A stretch of DNA of 64,000 bases from an uncultured Dialister sp. (lineage in GTDB: Bacteria; Bacillota; Negativicutes; Veillonellales; Dialisteraceae), in assembly GCA_934193095.1 (NCBI GenBank), contig CAKPUX010000002.1, positions 1 through 64,000 of the forward strand, given 5' to 3'. A program made the position numbers and the translations under genes. The notes beneath the pieces were generated by a model. That model did not search any database, had not been told where the DNA came from, and saw only the letters and a program-made list of their open reading frames with translations. Shown piece by piece: positions 8,348-16,395 of this stretch. The first letter of the stretch is position 1, and every line of letters starts with the position of its first letter.

Positions 8348-9499
8348 ATGCAACCCATGAATGAATTATTCACCAAGGTGGATGAAAATAAAAAAGCCAT
8401 GCTCGAGACATGGTGTATGCTGGTCGACCGGGACTGCGGCTCGGCCAATAAAGCAGGGGTCGATGCGGTAGGGAAGGACATCCGGCATTTTCTGGAAGCA
8501 CTCGGCTTTGCGGTGCGTTTTCATACCTATGAGAAGGCCGGAAATATGCTTGTCGCAGAGTACGGCGACATGAGTAAGCCCTTCGTCATCCTGACGGGGC
8601 ACATGGATACCGTTTTTGCTGACGGCACAGCGGCGGCTCGTCCTTTCACCGTCAAAGACGGAAAAGTGACCGGCCCCGGCGTTCTGGATATGAAGGGCGG
8701 CGTCACCATCCTTCTCTACGCGGTGAAATTCCTGCTCGAAAGCGGCTATGACCGCTATCCCATCAAGATCATTCTGGCGGGGGATGAAGAAGTGGGACAT
8801 CAGAAATCAGATGGCGTATCGGACTACAGGAAGGAAGCAGAGGGGGCGCTCATGGCGTTCAATCTGGAAACGTCTTTCCTGGATGGCAGCATCGTCATCG
8901 AGAGAAAAGGCTGCGCGCAGTACCTCTTCGAAGTGACGGGTGTCGGCGCACATGCAGGGAACAATCCGCAGGATGGCCGAAGTGCGGTCGAAGAACTGGC
9001 GCATAAGATCCTTGACGTCCAGAAAGAGACGGATTATGAAGAAGGGACGACGGTCAATGTCGGCGTCATCGGAGGCGGCACGGTGACGAACGCCGTACCG
9101 GAGCATGCGTGGTGCAAGGTCGACGTGCGTTTTTCCAAAAGCGAGGGCATCGCGCGTGTGGATCGCGATTTCAAAGACATCGCTGCCCGTCAGTATGTCA
9201 AGGACACGACGACAACCGTGAAGCCGCTCATCGTCTTCCCCGCTATGGAAAGACTTTCTGCCTCGGAAACACTCTTTGTCAGGGCTGAAGCCATCGCAGA
9301 GGCCTATGATTTCCAAAAAATGAAAGCCATCGCTGTCGGCGGCGGCAGTGACTCGGCGAATCTCACCGCTGTCGGGATCCCGACACTCTGTGCCTTGGGT
9401 GTCAAGGGCGAATTCAACCACACCGAGCGCGAATGGGCGGACGAAGCGTCTCTCTATGAACGCACCAAACTCCTGATGGCATTCCTGTGTGAGCTGTAA
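8348..9499 (+). CDS. M20 family metallopeptidase, second copy
   Basis: A 383-residue paralogue of the preceding gene. It has H85 and D87 in GHMDTVF, D114 in PGVLDMKGG, the E147-E148 pair in GDEEVG, E in FNLETS, and the final zinc histidine in FNHTEREWAD. Length and motif spacing are complete for a carboxypeptidase G2-like M20 enzyme. The ATG at 8348 follows AAGGAGG (8334-8340) at an ideal distance; the upstream in-frame ATG at 8321 lies inside the hairpin region and is not used here. The 99-bp gap to the first M20 gene holds a terminator-like hairpin, so the two may be read at different levels. Substrate is unknown. Confidence 0.85.
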   Translation: MQPMNELFTKVDENKKAMLETWCMLVDRDCGSANKAGVDAVGKDIRHFLEALGFAVRFHTYEKAGNMLVAEYGDMSKPFVILTGHMDTVFADGTAAARPFTVKDGKVTGPGVLDMKGGVTILLYAVKFLLESGYDRYPIKIILAGDEEVGHQKSDGVSDYRKEAEGALMAFNLETSFLDGSIVIERKGCAQYLFEVTGVGAHAGNNPQDGRSAVEELAHKILDVQKETDYEEGTTVNVGVIGGGTVTNAVPEHAWCKVDVRFSKSEGIARVDRDFKDIAARQYVKDTTTTVKPLIVFPAMERLSASETLFVRAEAIAEAYDFQKMKAIAVGGGSDSANLTAVGIPTLCALGVKGEFNHTEREWADEASLYERTKLLMAFLCEL

Positions 9500-9506
9500 A
9501 AGGTTG

Positions 9507-9660
9507 GTGACTAGTGACTAGTGGCTGGTGACTAGTGACTAGTGGCTGGTGACTAGTGGCTGGTGGCTGGTGACTAGTGGCTGGTGACTGGTGACTAGTG
9601 ACTGGTGACTAGTGGCTGGTGACTAGTGACTGGTGACTAGTGACTGGTGACTAGTGACTA
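9507..9660. repeat. 22-copy heptanucleotide tandem array
   Basis: Exactly 22 heptads without a break. Only three forms occur: GTGACTA, GTGACTG and GTGGCTG, so all variation is A/G at positions 4 and 7. The array begins seven bases after the M20 stop codon. It is AT/GC-balanced, has no spacer and so is not a CRISPR array. Confidence 0.95.
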
Positions 9661-10253
9661 GGGATTGGGGATTGGGTTTGTGTACAACGTGATTCTTCTC
9701 ATCTGAGCAGGCCCTTGGAGAAGGGCCGCGCCAAAGGCGCAGGATAGAGTGCCTTGAAGAGGCACAATCCATCGTAGCGGGGTTCACCTCGTCTGTGTCA
9801 GATCTTTTACCTGTTATTCCATATGTTCGCTTTACCATTCTGCAGAGTTCTGCCCCTTCGGGGCAGTCTATCCCGGCCTTTGGCCGCCCCCTTCTCCAAA
9901 GGGGGGAACGCGTTTTAGATTCATCTCAATATTCCGCGGCGCTTCCATATTTTTATGCGCCGCACCTTCCCCGCTGAACCTCTTTCGCACGTAATCAAAG
10001 GGCGATACACCCCAGAGGCTAACCCCGAACCCTGAAGTTTGAAAGCAGGGATGAGTGGCTAGGGATTAGGAGTAAGCGGTGATTGAAATAGCGCAATCGG
10101 TACACTGACCGTTCTGCAAGGAAGATCTCTCGGCTACGCTCGAGATGACGACGGCGCGAAGCGCTATCAAAATTTCGCGGCGCTTCATTATTTTTCGCGC
10201 CGCACCTTTCCCCGTTGAACCTGTTGAACCCTGAACCCTGAACCTTGAACCTC
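9661..10253. repeat. Intergenic repeat block between convergent genes
   Basis: No gene is seen. GGGATTGGGGATTGGG (9657-9676) continues the heptad tract. A GGCCCTTGGAGAAGGGCC hairpin (9710-9727) and a second CCCCTTCGGGG hairpin (about 9853-9863) follow. GCGGCGC hairpins lie at 9936-9963 and 10177-10203. The half-element with AGATCTCTCGGCTACGCTCGAGATGACG spans about 10122-10150, and GAACCCT heptads lie at about 10224-10252, ending at the stop codon of the next gene. Confidence 0.7.
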
Positions 10254-11678
10254 TCACAGTTTGTACTGCTCTAGCGTAGCGATCAGGGCTTTGGCGTGCG
10301 CCGGCTTGGGGAGGCAGGCATTCATGCCTGCGGCGTGGACTTCGTCCTCTATATCCTGGTACGTATTCGCTGTGACGGCGATGATCGGGACGGTGAGGGC
10401 GTCGACGCGGGAAAGGGCGCGGATGGCCTTCGCGGTCTCGAAGCCGTCCATGCCGGGCATGACGAGATCCATCAGGATGGCGTCGAAGGTGTTGAGATCC
10501 GATTTCTCAAAAGCACGGATGGCTGCCTTGCCGCTGCTCACTGCGGAGGCCGTGGCACCGGCGTCTTCCAGCGTGGCGATGAGGATTTCCTGGCTCAAGG
10601 CATTGTCATCGACCACCAGCACATGGAAGCCTCGGATGCCGTCCTCTCCGGTGTGAGCGATGCGTGGAGACAGCGAGGAGTCTTGATGGGAGAAATGATC
10701 TTCTACGAGAGACTTCAGCTTATTCTGGTAGGCGAGAAGTGCATCGATATAGGCGGACTGCCTTCTGGCATTCTTGCGATAGAGGTACATGACGAGCGCA
10801 AAAACGAGAAAGGCGAGTGTGTAGCCGATATAGAAGACCTCGTAGCGATGGTACACAGCAGGAAGGGAGCGGTCCATGGCATAGTCCTCCATCCACTTCG
10901 TCTGCAGCTTCTCGAGGGTGCCATCGTGGGACATCTGACGGAGATAGTTATTGATCTCATCGCGAAGGCTGACATTGTCTTCACGTATGCCGAAGGCGGG
11001 ATAGCTGCCGAGGAGCATGAGCCCGGGCTTGAGATCGAAATGGTTTTTCTTGATGATATCCTGCGCGACAGCTCCATGGCAGATGCCGTAGTCCACATCG
11101 CTGCCTTCGATAGCGGCCAGAATGGCTGTGTTCGTGGGGTATTCGACGTAGGTGCAGTTGAAATCATACGATGTCATCAAGACGGAGTTGGTCATGATAG
11201 CGACCCGTTTCCCAGAGAGCTGGCTCACATGGCCGACCGGCTTTTTGCCAAAGACCTGCATGCTGTCGGCACTGGTCGGGAGGGTCTTGACGACGCCCTG
11301 CATATTCGAGTAGATTTCCAAGCCTGCGAGCACATCGACCTCACCATTCGAGAGCATTTTCCGGCAGGTCGGCCAGTTGCCTGTGATGAGCTCCGGCTTG
11401 CGCTGCATGCGATTTGCCAGATCATAGAGGATCTCTACATCCATGCCCGAGAGCTGGCCTTCTTTGTCCAGGAAGGAATGCGGCGCGAAATCACTCGCGA
11501 CAGCTACGCGAAGCGGACGGCTGTTCGAACGCACCAGGGGCGCTGCATCCACAGCGATCGGCTTTCGGAAGAGCCCCATCTGCCACCCGGTGAAGAGGAG
11601 GGGGATCAGGATGCCGAGGAAGAGGACTACATAAAAAATCAGGTCGAATCGATTGAGATTTTTCTTTGGCTGCTGCAT
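10254..11678 (-). CDS. Membrane protein: periplasmic binding domain fused to a receiver domain
   Basis: A 474-residue protein with an unusual order of parts. A membrane helix (about residues 13-31) is followed by a bacterial solute-binding family 3 domain (about 55-280, with PLRVAVASDFAPHSF and GQLSGMDVEI), a second helix (about 285-303), a short coil, and a C-terminal receiver domain (about 352-474). The receiver keeps the acidic pair D357-D358 (LVVDDN), the phosphoacceptor D404 (LMDLVMPGMDGFE), T436 and K458. No histidine kinase domain lies between the sensor and the receiver, as there would be in BvgS-like kinases. The ATG at 11678 follows AAAGGA; a TTG ten codons earlier is less likely. 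It probably senses an amino acid or related ligand and is phosphorylated by a kinase encoded elsewhere. It diverges from the M20 gene at 11852. Confidence 0.8.
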   Translation of the reverse strand: MQQPKKNLNRFDLIFYVVLFLGILIPLLFTGWQMGLFRKPIAVDAAPLVRSNSRPLRVAVASDFAPHSFLDKEGQLSGMDVEILYDLANRMQRKPELITGNWPTCRKMLSNGEVDVLAGLEIYSNMQGVVKTLPTSADSMQVFGKKPVGHVSQLSGKRVAIMTNSVLMTSYDFNCTYVEYPTNTAILAAIEGSDVDYGICHGAVAQDIIKKNHFDLKPGLMLLGSYPAFGIREDNVSLRDEINNYLRQMSHDGTLEKLQTKWMEDYAMDRSLPAVYHRYEVFYIGYTLAFLVFALVMYLYRKNARRQSAYIDALLAYQNKLKSLVEDHFSHQDSSLSPRIAHTGEDGIRGFHVLVVDDNALSQEILIATLEDAGATASAVSSGKAAIRAFEKSDLNTFDAILMDLVMPGMDGFETAKAIRALSRVDALTVPIIAVTANTYQDIEDEVHAAGMNACLPKPAHAKALIATLEQYKL

Positions 11679-11773
11679 GAGGAAATCCTTTCGAAAATCG
11701 CGAGGCAAAAAGAGTCTTTCTTTGATATTACTATATAGAGAGGATTTTGAAAAGAGAAATCAGTGTTTTCCTC

Positions 11774-11802
11774 TTGACGCGGGCACCCTCGTTTAGTAGT
11801 AT
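11774..11802 (+). promoter_or_regulatory. Sigma-A-type promoter for the third M20 gene
   Basis: TTGACG (11774-11779), a 17-bp spacer and TAGTAT (11797-11802) stand 50 bases before the start codon. Confidence 0.65.
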
Positions 11803-11851
11803 GGATTTGTTTTCTTATTTATAAAAAGAAACGGGAAGCAAGAAAGGCAGG

Positions 11852-13036
11852 ATGGAAATGAAGGCACCGATAGAAGAAATCAAAGCATTTGTCGATCGAA
11901 ACAAAGAGGAAATGATCCTTTTTTGGGAACAGCTCGTGAACCGGCAGGCAGGCTCGAAAGAAGTGGACCGCGTGAACCGCATCATGCATTTCCTGAAGAA
12001 ACATTTGGAAAGAGAGGGCATAGACTGCCGTCTCATCGATAGCCATGGGAGCGCAGATGTGCTGGTGGCAGAGCTGAATGCGGATGTCCCCGGCGCGCCG
12101 CTTCTACTCTCGGGGCATTGTGACACCGTATTTCCTTCCGGAAGCTATCCAGAGGATCCCTTCCACATCGAAGACGGCTTTGCGAGGGGCCCCGGCGTAC
12201 TGGATATGAAATGCGGCGTCGCGCAGATTTTCTACCTTCTGGTTGCGCTGAAGCACTTCGGATACCGCGACCGTCCCGTCAAAGCCGTATTGGTCGGAGA
12301 TGAAGAGACGAGCCACTACGGCGGCATCGCAGACCAGATCCTGAAAGAGGAAGCGAAGGGCGCGCTGTGCTGCTTCAATATGGAGAGCGGCCGCCTTGAC
12401 CACTGCATGACCGTAGGCCGCAAGGGCTGTCTCGACTGCCACATCACGGTGCGCGGTGTCGCGGCACACGCGGGGAATGACTATCTCAAAGGCAGAAACG
12501 CCATCGTCGAAATGGCCCAGAAGCTGCCGCTATTGCAGGCACTTACCATCTATGAGGAAGGTCTCACGGTTAGCGTAGGGACTATCAAGGGCGGCACCGT
12601 TTCGAATGCGGTCCCTGACTACTGCTACGCCGAGCTCGATGTGCGCTACAAGAAACAGAAGCATATGGACTATGTGAAGGAAAAGATGCAGGAGATCTGC
12701 GATAAAACCTTCATCGAAGGCACTACAACAAAGATCGAATTTGTCGCGCCCATGCCTCCTTTCGAAGAAACGAAAGCCAATCATCAGCTTCTCTCTCATA
12801 TCAATCGCGTCGCGAAAGACTGCGGCTATGAGCCCTTTGGCGCGATCTATGTCGGTGGCGGTTCGGATGCCTCCTATATCTCCAGTATGGGCGTGCCCAC
12901 CGTCTGCTCCATGAGTGCAGAAGGCAGCGGCGCACATACCATGGAAGAAAAAGCCTCTGTAGAAAGCTTCTTCCAGCGCTGGATCATCGCCCTTGCATCC
13001 ATCATGGAAATCGATCAGTATGCGGGGAGTAAGTGA
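11852..13036 (+). CDS. M20 family metallopeptidase, third copy
   Basis: A 394-residue M20 enzyme. The first zinc site reads SGHCDTVFPS, so a cysteine replaces the methionine seen in the other two copies, while the histidine and aspartate are kept. PGVLDMKCG, GDEETS, FNMESG and the final AHTMEEKAS supply the other ligands. It lacks a signal peptide. Its own promoter lies upstream, and the divergent binding-receiver protein shares that 170-bp intergenic region, so the sensor may monitor the substrate or product of this enzyme. It is more distant from the two copies at 7-9.5 kb than they are from each other. Like them it could remove an acyl group or a C-terminal glutamate from an N-blocked amino acid. 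Confidence 0.84.
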   Translation: MEMKAPIEEIKAFVDRNKEEMILFWEQLVNRQAGSKEVDRVNRIMHFLKKHLEREGIDCRLIDSHGSADVLVAELNADVPGAPLLLSGHCDTVFPSGSYPEDPFHIEDGFARGPGVLDMKCGVAQIFYLLVALKHFGYRDRPVKAVLVGDEETSHYGGIADQILKEEAKGALCCFNMESGRLDHCMTVGRKGCLDCHITVRGVAAHAGNDYLKGRNAIVEMAQKLPLLQALTIYEEGLTVSVGTIKGGTVSNAVPDYCYAELDVRYKKQKHMDYVKEKMQEICDKTFIEGTTTKIEFVAPMPPFEETKANHQLLSHINRVAKDCGYEPFGAIYVGGGSDASYISSMGVPTVCSMSAEGSGAHTMEEKASVESFFQRWIIALASIMEIDQYAGSK

Positions 13037-13480
13037 CTAGTGGCTAGGGACTAGTGACTGGGGATGAGGGTCTAGGCTCCCCTCTCAGCTTCGTAGGCCC
13101 TTGAAGAAGGGCCGCGCCAAAGGGAGAGGATAGAGTGCCCCAAAGGGGCACCCCTCAACGAAGCGGAATGAAAGTGCATGTGCGATAAAACCACACCCGT
13201 ATCGTCATCCCGAGCGAAGCCGAGGGATCTTTATTGCACTGCGAGAATCAGCGTGTATGCGCCGACGGAAAACAATGTCCTGGTGCTGCCTCACATCAGG
13301 CGATGAACGTTCTGCAATAAAGATTTCTCGGCTACGCTCGAAATGACGATGACGCGAAGCGCTATCAAAACTCCGCGGCGCTTCCATATTTTTATGCGCC
13401 GCACCTTCCCCGGTGAACCCGTAGAACCTACAGAACCCTCAGAACCCATTACCCCCGTCAAACAAAACCAACAGGAGAAA
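13037..13480. repeat. Intergenic repeat block
   Basis: GTGACTA/GTGGCTA heptads start at the stop codon (about 13034-13062). GGCCCTTGAAGAAGGGCC (13092-13109) is a variant of the hairpin seen at 9710. A complete inverted-repeat element lies at 13202-13350, and the GCGGCGC hairpin at 13375-13402. No gene is seen. Confidence 0.7.
13202..13350. mobile_element. Small element with inverted ends (about 149 bp)
   Basis: The left end reads TCGTCATCCCGAGCGAAGCC and the right end is its imperfect inverse, GGCTACGCTCGAAATGACGA. It carries no gene. A copy with a related interior lies at 49517-49664, and elements with the same ends but another interior lie at 47067-47229 and 47307-47469. It resembles a MITE-like non-autonomous element, though no target-site duplication was established. 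Confidence 0.55.
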
Positions 13481-13488
13481 CATATCCA

Positions 13489-14889
13489 ATGAAAGAACAA
13501 GTGAAAGCATTCAAAGCACCCAGCCCGATCATCATACTGGTGTGCGTCATCGTATTCTGCGCCATTGCGAGCTACATCATCCCCGCAGGCGTCTATGACC
13601 GCGTGAAAGACGTTCAGACCGGCAAAATGGTCGTCGACCCGTCCACCTTCCACTATGTAGCGCAGAAACCGACAGGATTTCTCGATTTCTTCACGTCTAT
13701 CAATAAAGGATTCAAAGGCGGCATCAGCATCATCGCCTTCCTCTTCATGGTGGGCGGCTCTCTCAATATCCTCGCCAAGACCGGCGCCATCGTGGCAGGG
13801 CTCAGTGCTCTCGTCGAAAAGCTGAAGAATCGGAGCGTCCTTCTGATCCCTGTCCTCATGACCACGCTTGCCACGTTCTCGACACTCGCCGGATGCAACG
13901 AGGAATACCTCGCCTTCACGCCTCTCGTCGTGAGCGTCGCACTCGCACTCGGCTTCGACTCCTTGACCGCGCTTGGCATGCTCTTCTGCTCGGTCGCAGC
14001 CGGTTATGGCGCCGGATGCACCCAGCCATTCTCCGTCGGCGTCGCGCAGGGCATCGCCGGTGTCCCGATCTTCTCCGGCCTGCCATACCGTATGGGTATC
14101 TTTGTCTTGCTCCTCGTGCTGAACATTTCTTATGTCATGTACCACGCGCGCAAGGTGAAGAAAGACCCGAAGAGCAGCCCGGTCTATGAGATCGACCTGC
14201 TGAAACGAGACAAGATCGATCTTTCCACCGCAGAAAAACTCTCCACACGGCAGGCCATTTGCCTTGGTCTCCTTGGTCTGAACTTCGTTTGCATCATCGT
14301 CGGCGTGCTGAAATTTGATTTCTATATGAATGAAATCTCTGCGATCTTCCTCATCATGGGCATCCTCTCCGGCATCATCTGCCGCCTGCACCCGAATGAC
14401 ATCTGTGATGCCTTCCTCGAAGGCTGCAAGGGCATGATGCTCCCCTGTCTCGCTGTCGCGATGTGTAAGGCAGCCACCATCCTTTTGGACAATGCCAAGG
14501 TCATGGATACCATCATCTACTACCTCGCCGGCATGCTCGACATCTTCCCATCCTCCATTATCGCCTTCGGTATGTTCATCATCCAAGACTGCTTCAATCT
14601 TCTCGTCCCCTCCAGCTCCGGGCAGGCGGCCATCTCCATGCCGATCATGGCGCCGCTCGCTGACATCGTCGGCCTCACTAGACAGACCGCTGTCTTCGCA
14701 TTCACCTTCGGCGATGCCTTCACGAACTGTATCACTCCGGCCTCCGGCGCTACCATGTCCTACCTCGCCATGGCAAACGTCCCCTACAAAAAATGGGCGC
14801 GCTTCATCCTCCCTCTCATCGGCATGTGGTGGATCGTCGCCTTCTGCTTCCTCACCTACGCGACTGCCATTCACCTGGGCCCGGTGTGA
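13489..14889 (+). CDS. YfcC-family carrier (basic amino acid / C4-dicarboxylate carrier superfamily)
   Basis: A 466-residue protein with about twelve hydrophobic segments. The opening APSPIIILVCVIVFCAIASYIIPAG-like stretch with YDRV, the SINKGF and FLFMVGGSLNILAKTGAI region, the conserved AGCNEEYLAFTPL segment and the late LVPSSSGQAAISMPIMAPL segment are those of YfcC/DcuC-type carriers. These import or exchange di- or tripeptides, amino acids or dicarboxylates in the cytoplasmic membrane. It follows the third M20 gene in the same direction, so it may bring in that enzyme's substrate. An AGGAG site (13471-13475) precedes the ATG. Confidence 0.84.
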   Translation: MKEQVKAFKAPSPIIILVCVIVFCAIASYIIPAGVYDRVKDVQTGKMVVDPSTFHYVAQKPTGFLDFFTSINKGFKGGISIIAFLFMVGGSLNILAKTGAIVAGLSALVEKLKNRSVLLIPVLMTTLATFSTLAGCNEEYLAFTPLVVSVALALGFDSLTALGMLFCSVAAGYGAGCTQPFSVGVAQGIAGVPIFSGLPYRMGIFVLLLVLNISYVMYHARKVKKDPKSSPVYEIDLLKRDKIDLSTAEKLSTRQAICLGLLGLNFVCIIVGVLKFDFYMNEISAIFLIMGILSGIICRLHPNDICDAFLEGCKGMMLPCLAVAMCKAATILLDNAKVMDTIIYYLAGMLDIFPSSIIAFGMFIIQDCFNLLVPSSSGQAAISMPIMAPLADIVGLTRQTAVFAFTFGDAFTNCITPASGATMSYLAMANVPYKKWARFILPLIGMWWIVAFCFLTYATAIHLGPV

Positions 14890-14994
14890 GCAGGAAACGA
14901 ATTTCATAATATGAGTAGCCCCCTTCTCCAAGAGAGAACGTGTTTTTCTGCTTTCTCATGAAGTAAAGGACCATATGTCACAATATGAGACCAT

Positions 14995-15038
14995 AATAAA
15001 GTCCCTCTATAGAAACAGCTCTATAGAGGGATTTTATT
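14995..15038. terminator. Bidirectional terminator between convergent genes
   Basis: AATAAAGTCCCTCTATAG (14995-15012) pairs with CTATAGAGGGATTTTATT (15021-15038). It has a T-rich right flank for the carrier gene and an A-rich left flank for the MerR gene read from the other strand. Confidence 0.85.
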
Positions 15039-15054
15039 ATGATTACATATCGAG

Positions 15055-15906
15055 TTATTTCAATTTCGGGGGGGGTAAATCTTTGACCTTTACACTGAGC
15101 GAATTGATGTACTCATCCGGATCCTTTGTCGCCCAATAACTGATGATGGGGAAGAGGAAGACATCACCATCTGGCGCAAGACGATTGATTTCCATGAAAG
15201 CAGACAGCTTCTCATACGCCTCCTCCGCGTGAAGGAAATACGCGCCCTTCGTCAAGATAGAAAGATACAGCCCGGAAGGACGGATATAGTTGCACGCGAG
15301 AGGCGAGCCCTCCTCGCCGGACTGCGTCACAATGGCAGACGAGTGCTTGAAATTCTTCGAGAAGAAATCCTCCTCACTGATGACCCAGCCCGTCGGCTGG
15401 TCCTTGCAGAAGGAATGGGCGAAGGCTTCATGCACATGTTTTGCACGGATCGCGATGGCATCGAAGCCTCCGCGATGCACCTTCGGGATCGGCGTCATAT
15501 ACATGCGGCTCTCCGGATAGCACTGCAGCAGTACCCGATCGAGCGGTAGATGCTGGCTGCATTCGAGGGTTTTCCGATAGGAAGAAATCGCTGCTAGAAG
15601 CTCCGTCGTTTCCGCGAGCGTTTTCCGGCACAGCACTTCCCGCTCCTTGAGGATGTTCAGGATTTCATCACGCGAGCGATGTTCCAGAAACTCCTTGATA
15701 TGAGGGACAGAGATATCCAGCTTTCTCAGAAATAATATGATTTCCAGCGTCAGATACTGTGGCATCGCATAGTAACGATATCCGTTCTCTGCCACGAATT
15801 CCGGCGTAAGCAGCCCCATCTTATCGTAGTAAAACATCGTCTGCTTCGGGATACCGAAGAGCTTGGCCAGTTCACCTGCTGTATAATAATCTTTCTTATC
15901 GGTCAT
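15055..15906 (-). CDS. MerR-family regulator with BmrR/GyrI-like ligand domain
   Basis: A 283-residue protein. Residues 6-75 are a MerR winged helix (YYTAGELAKLFGIPKQTMFYYDKMG then NGYRYY), followed by a coiled-coil dimerisation helix (about 80-120) and a C-terminal effector domain (about 130-280) of the BmrR/GyrI type, which in relatives binds amphipathic or drug-like ligands. MerR proteins activate promoters with over-long 19-20 bp spacers by twisting the DNA. Three such promoters with a common palindrome lie downstream (18339, 26782, 31756) and a fourth copy of the palindrome overlaps this gene's own -10, which suggests self-repression plus activation of the surface genes. That link is inferred from the sites; the ligand is unknown. 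Confidence 0.83.
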   Translation of the reverse strand: MTDKKDYYTAGELAKLFGIPKQTMFYYDKMGLLTPEFVAENGYRYYAMPQYLTLEIILFLRKLDISVPHIKEFLEHRSRDEILNILKEREVLCRKTLAETTELLAAISSYRKTLECSQHLPLDRVLLQCYPESRMYMTPIPKVHRGGFDAIAIRAKHVHEAFAHSFCKDQPTGWVISEEDFFSKNFKHSSAIVTQSGEEGSPLACNYIRPSGLYLSILTKGAYFLHAEEAYEKLSAFMEINRLAPDGDVFLFPIISYWATKDPDEYINSLSVKVKDLPPPKLK

Positions 15907-15932
15907 ATATGCACCTTTTAAATTTCATTACC

Positions 15933-15971
15933 GTATGACTTTCATATACTTAATGATAACACAATAGTCAA
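15933..15971 (-). promoter_or_regulatory. MerR gene promoter with overlapping operator
   Basis: Read on the minus strand: TTGACT (15971-15966), a 17-bp spacer, and TATATG (15948-15943). The palindrome TATGA-CTT-TCATA (15934-15946) covers the -10 and the bases after it. It matches the palindromes in the three surface promoters, so the regulator probably represses itself here. Confidence 0.6.
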
Positions 15972-16037
15972 TGATAAGTAGGTGAAGATTTATTTCTGAA
16001 ATATGAGAGAAAAATGGATAAATTTTAAAAAACGAGC

Positions 16038-16066
16038 TTGCTATTTGCATCCTTTCGTGCTACAAT
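16038..16066 (+). promoter_or_regulatory. Promoter of the riboswitch-controlled YbjN-like gene
   Basis: TTGCTA (16038-16043), a 17-bp spacer and TACAAT (16061-16066). It lacks the TATGA-N3-TCATA palindrome, so it should not belong to the MerR set. Confidence 0.6.
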
Positions 16067-16084
16067 GACGGCATCAAGAGGCGA

Positions 16085-16225
16085 AAGCCCTTGAGCCAAC
16101 TGAAGAGGGAAGCAGAGCCTACGGGCTATTGCGCTGAATTCGGTGAGAATCCGAAACTGAGACCCAGCCGTGAAGGAATTTCATTTCCAAGTCGGATGCC
16201 GCCTGTTTCCAACATCCAAGAGCAA
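16085..16225 (+). ncRNA. Cobalamin-type riboswitch aptamer
   Basis: GGTGAGAATCCGAAACTGAG (16142-16161) followed by CCCAGCCGTGAA and then AAGTCGGATGCC (16189-16200) matches the conserved core of cobalamin riboswitches (GGTG-AATCC-CTG-CC-GC-CGT and AGTCGGA-GCC). The 5' part has GAGGGAAGC. The match is weaker than in the two elements upstream of the autotransporters, so it may be a variant class. Confidence 0.65.
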
Positions 16226-16227
16226 AT

Positions 16228-16313
16228 CTGCGGGAGTCGTGTCTGCTTTCGTAGACTGGGTGCTGGTCACAGTCTCAGTCTAAGCAAAAGTAGAAATCGA
16301 TCCGCAGTTTTTT
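16228..16313 (+). terminator. Riboswitch expression platform (terminator)
   Basis: CTGCGG (16228-16233) pairs with CCGCAG (16302-16307), closing a long stem that runs straight into TTTTTT (16308-16313). It stands between the aptamer and the gene, as expected for ligand-dependent termination. Confidence 0.6.
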
Positions 16314-16395
16314 ATTGCAGAAAACGAATGGATTTTCAAAGGCCTTGATCTATTTCTGATTTCTACCGCCTTCCTCTTTGTGAAAAGGAGAGTCA

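Noticed and set aside
9507..9660. Possible CRISPR array.
   Set aside because: The 7-bp units are contiguous, with no spacers and no cas genes nearby.
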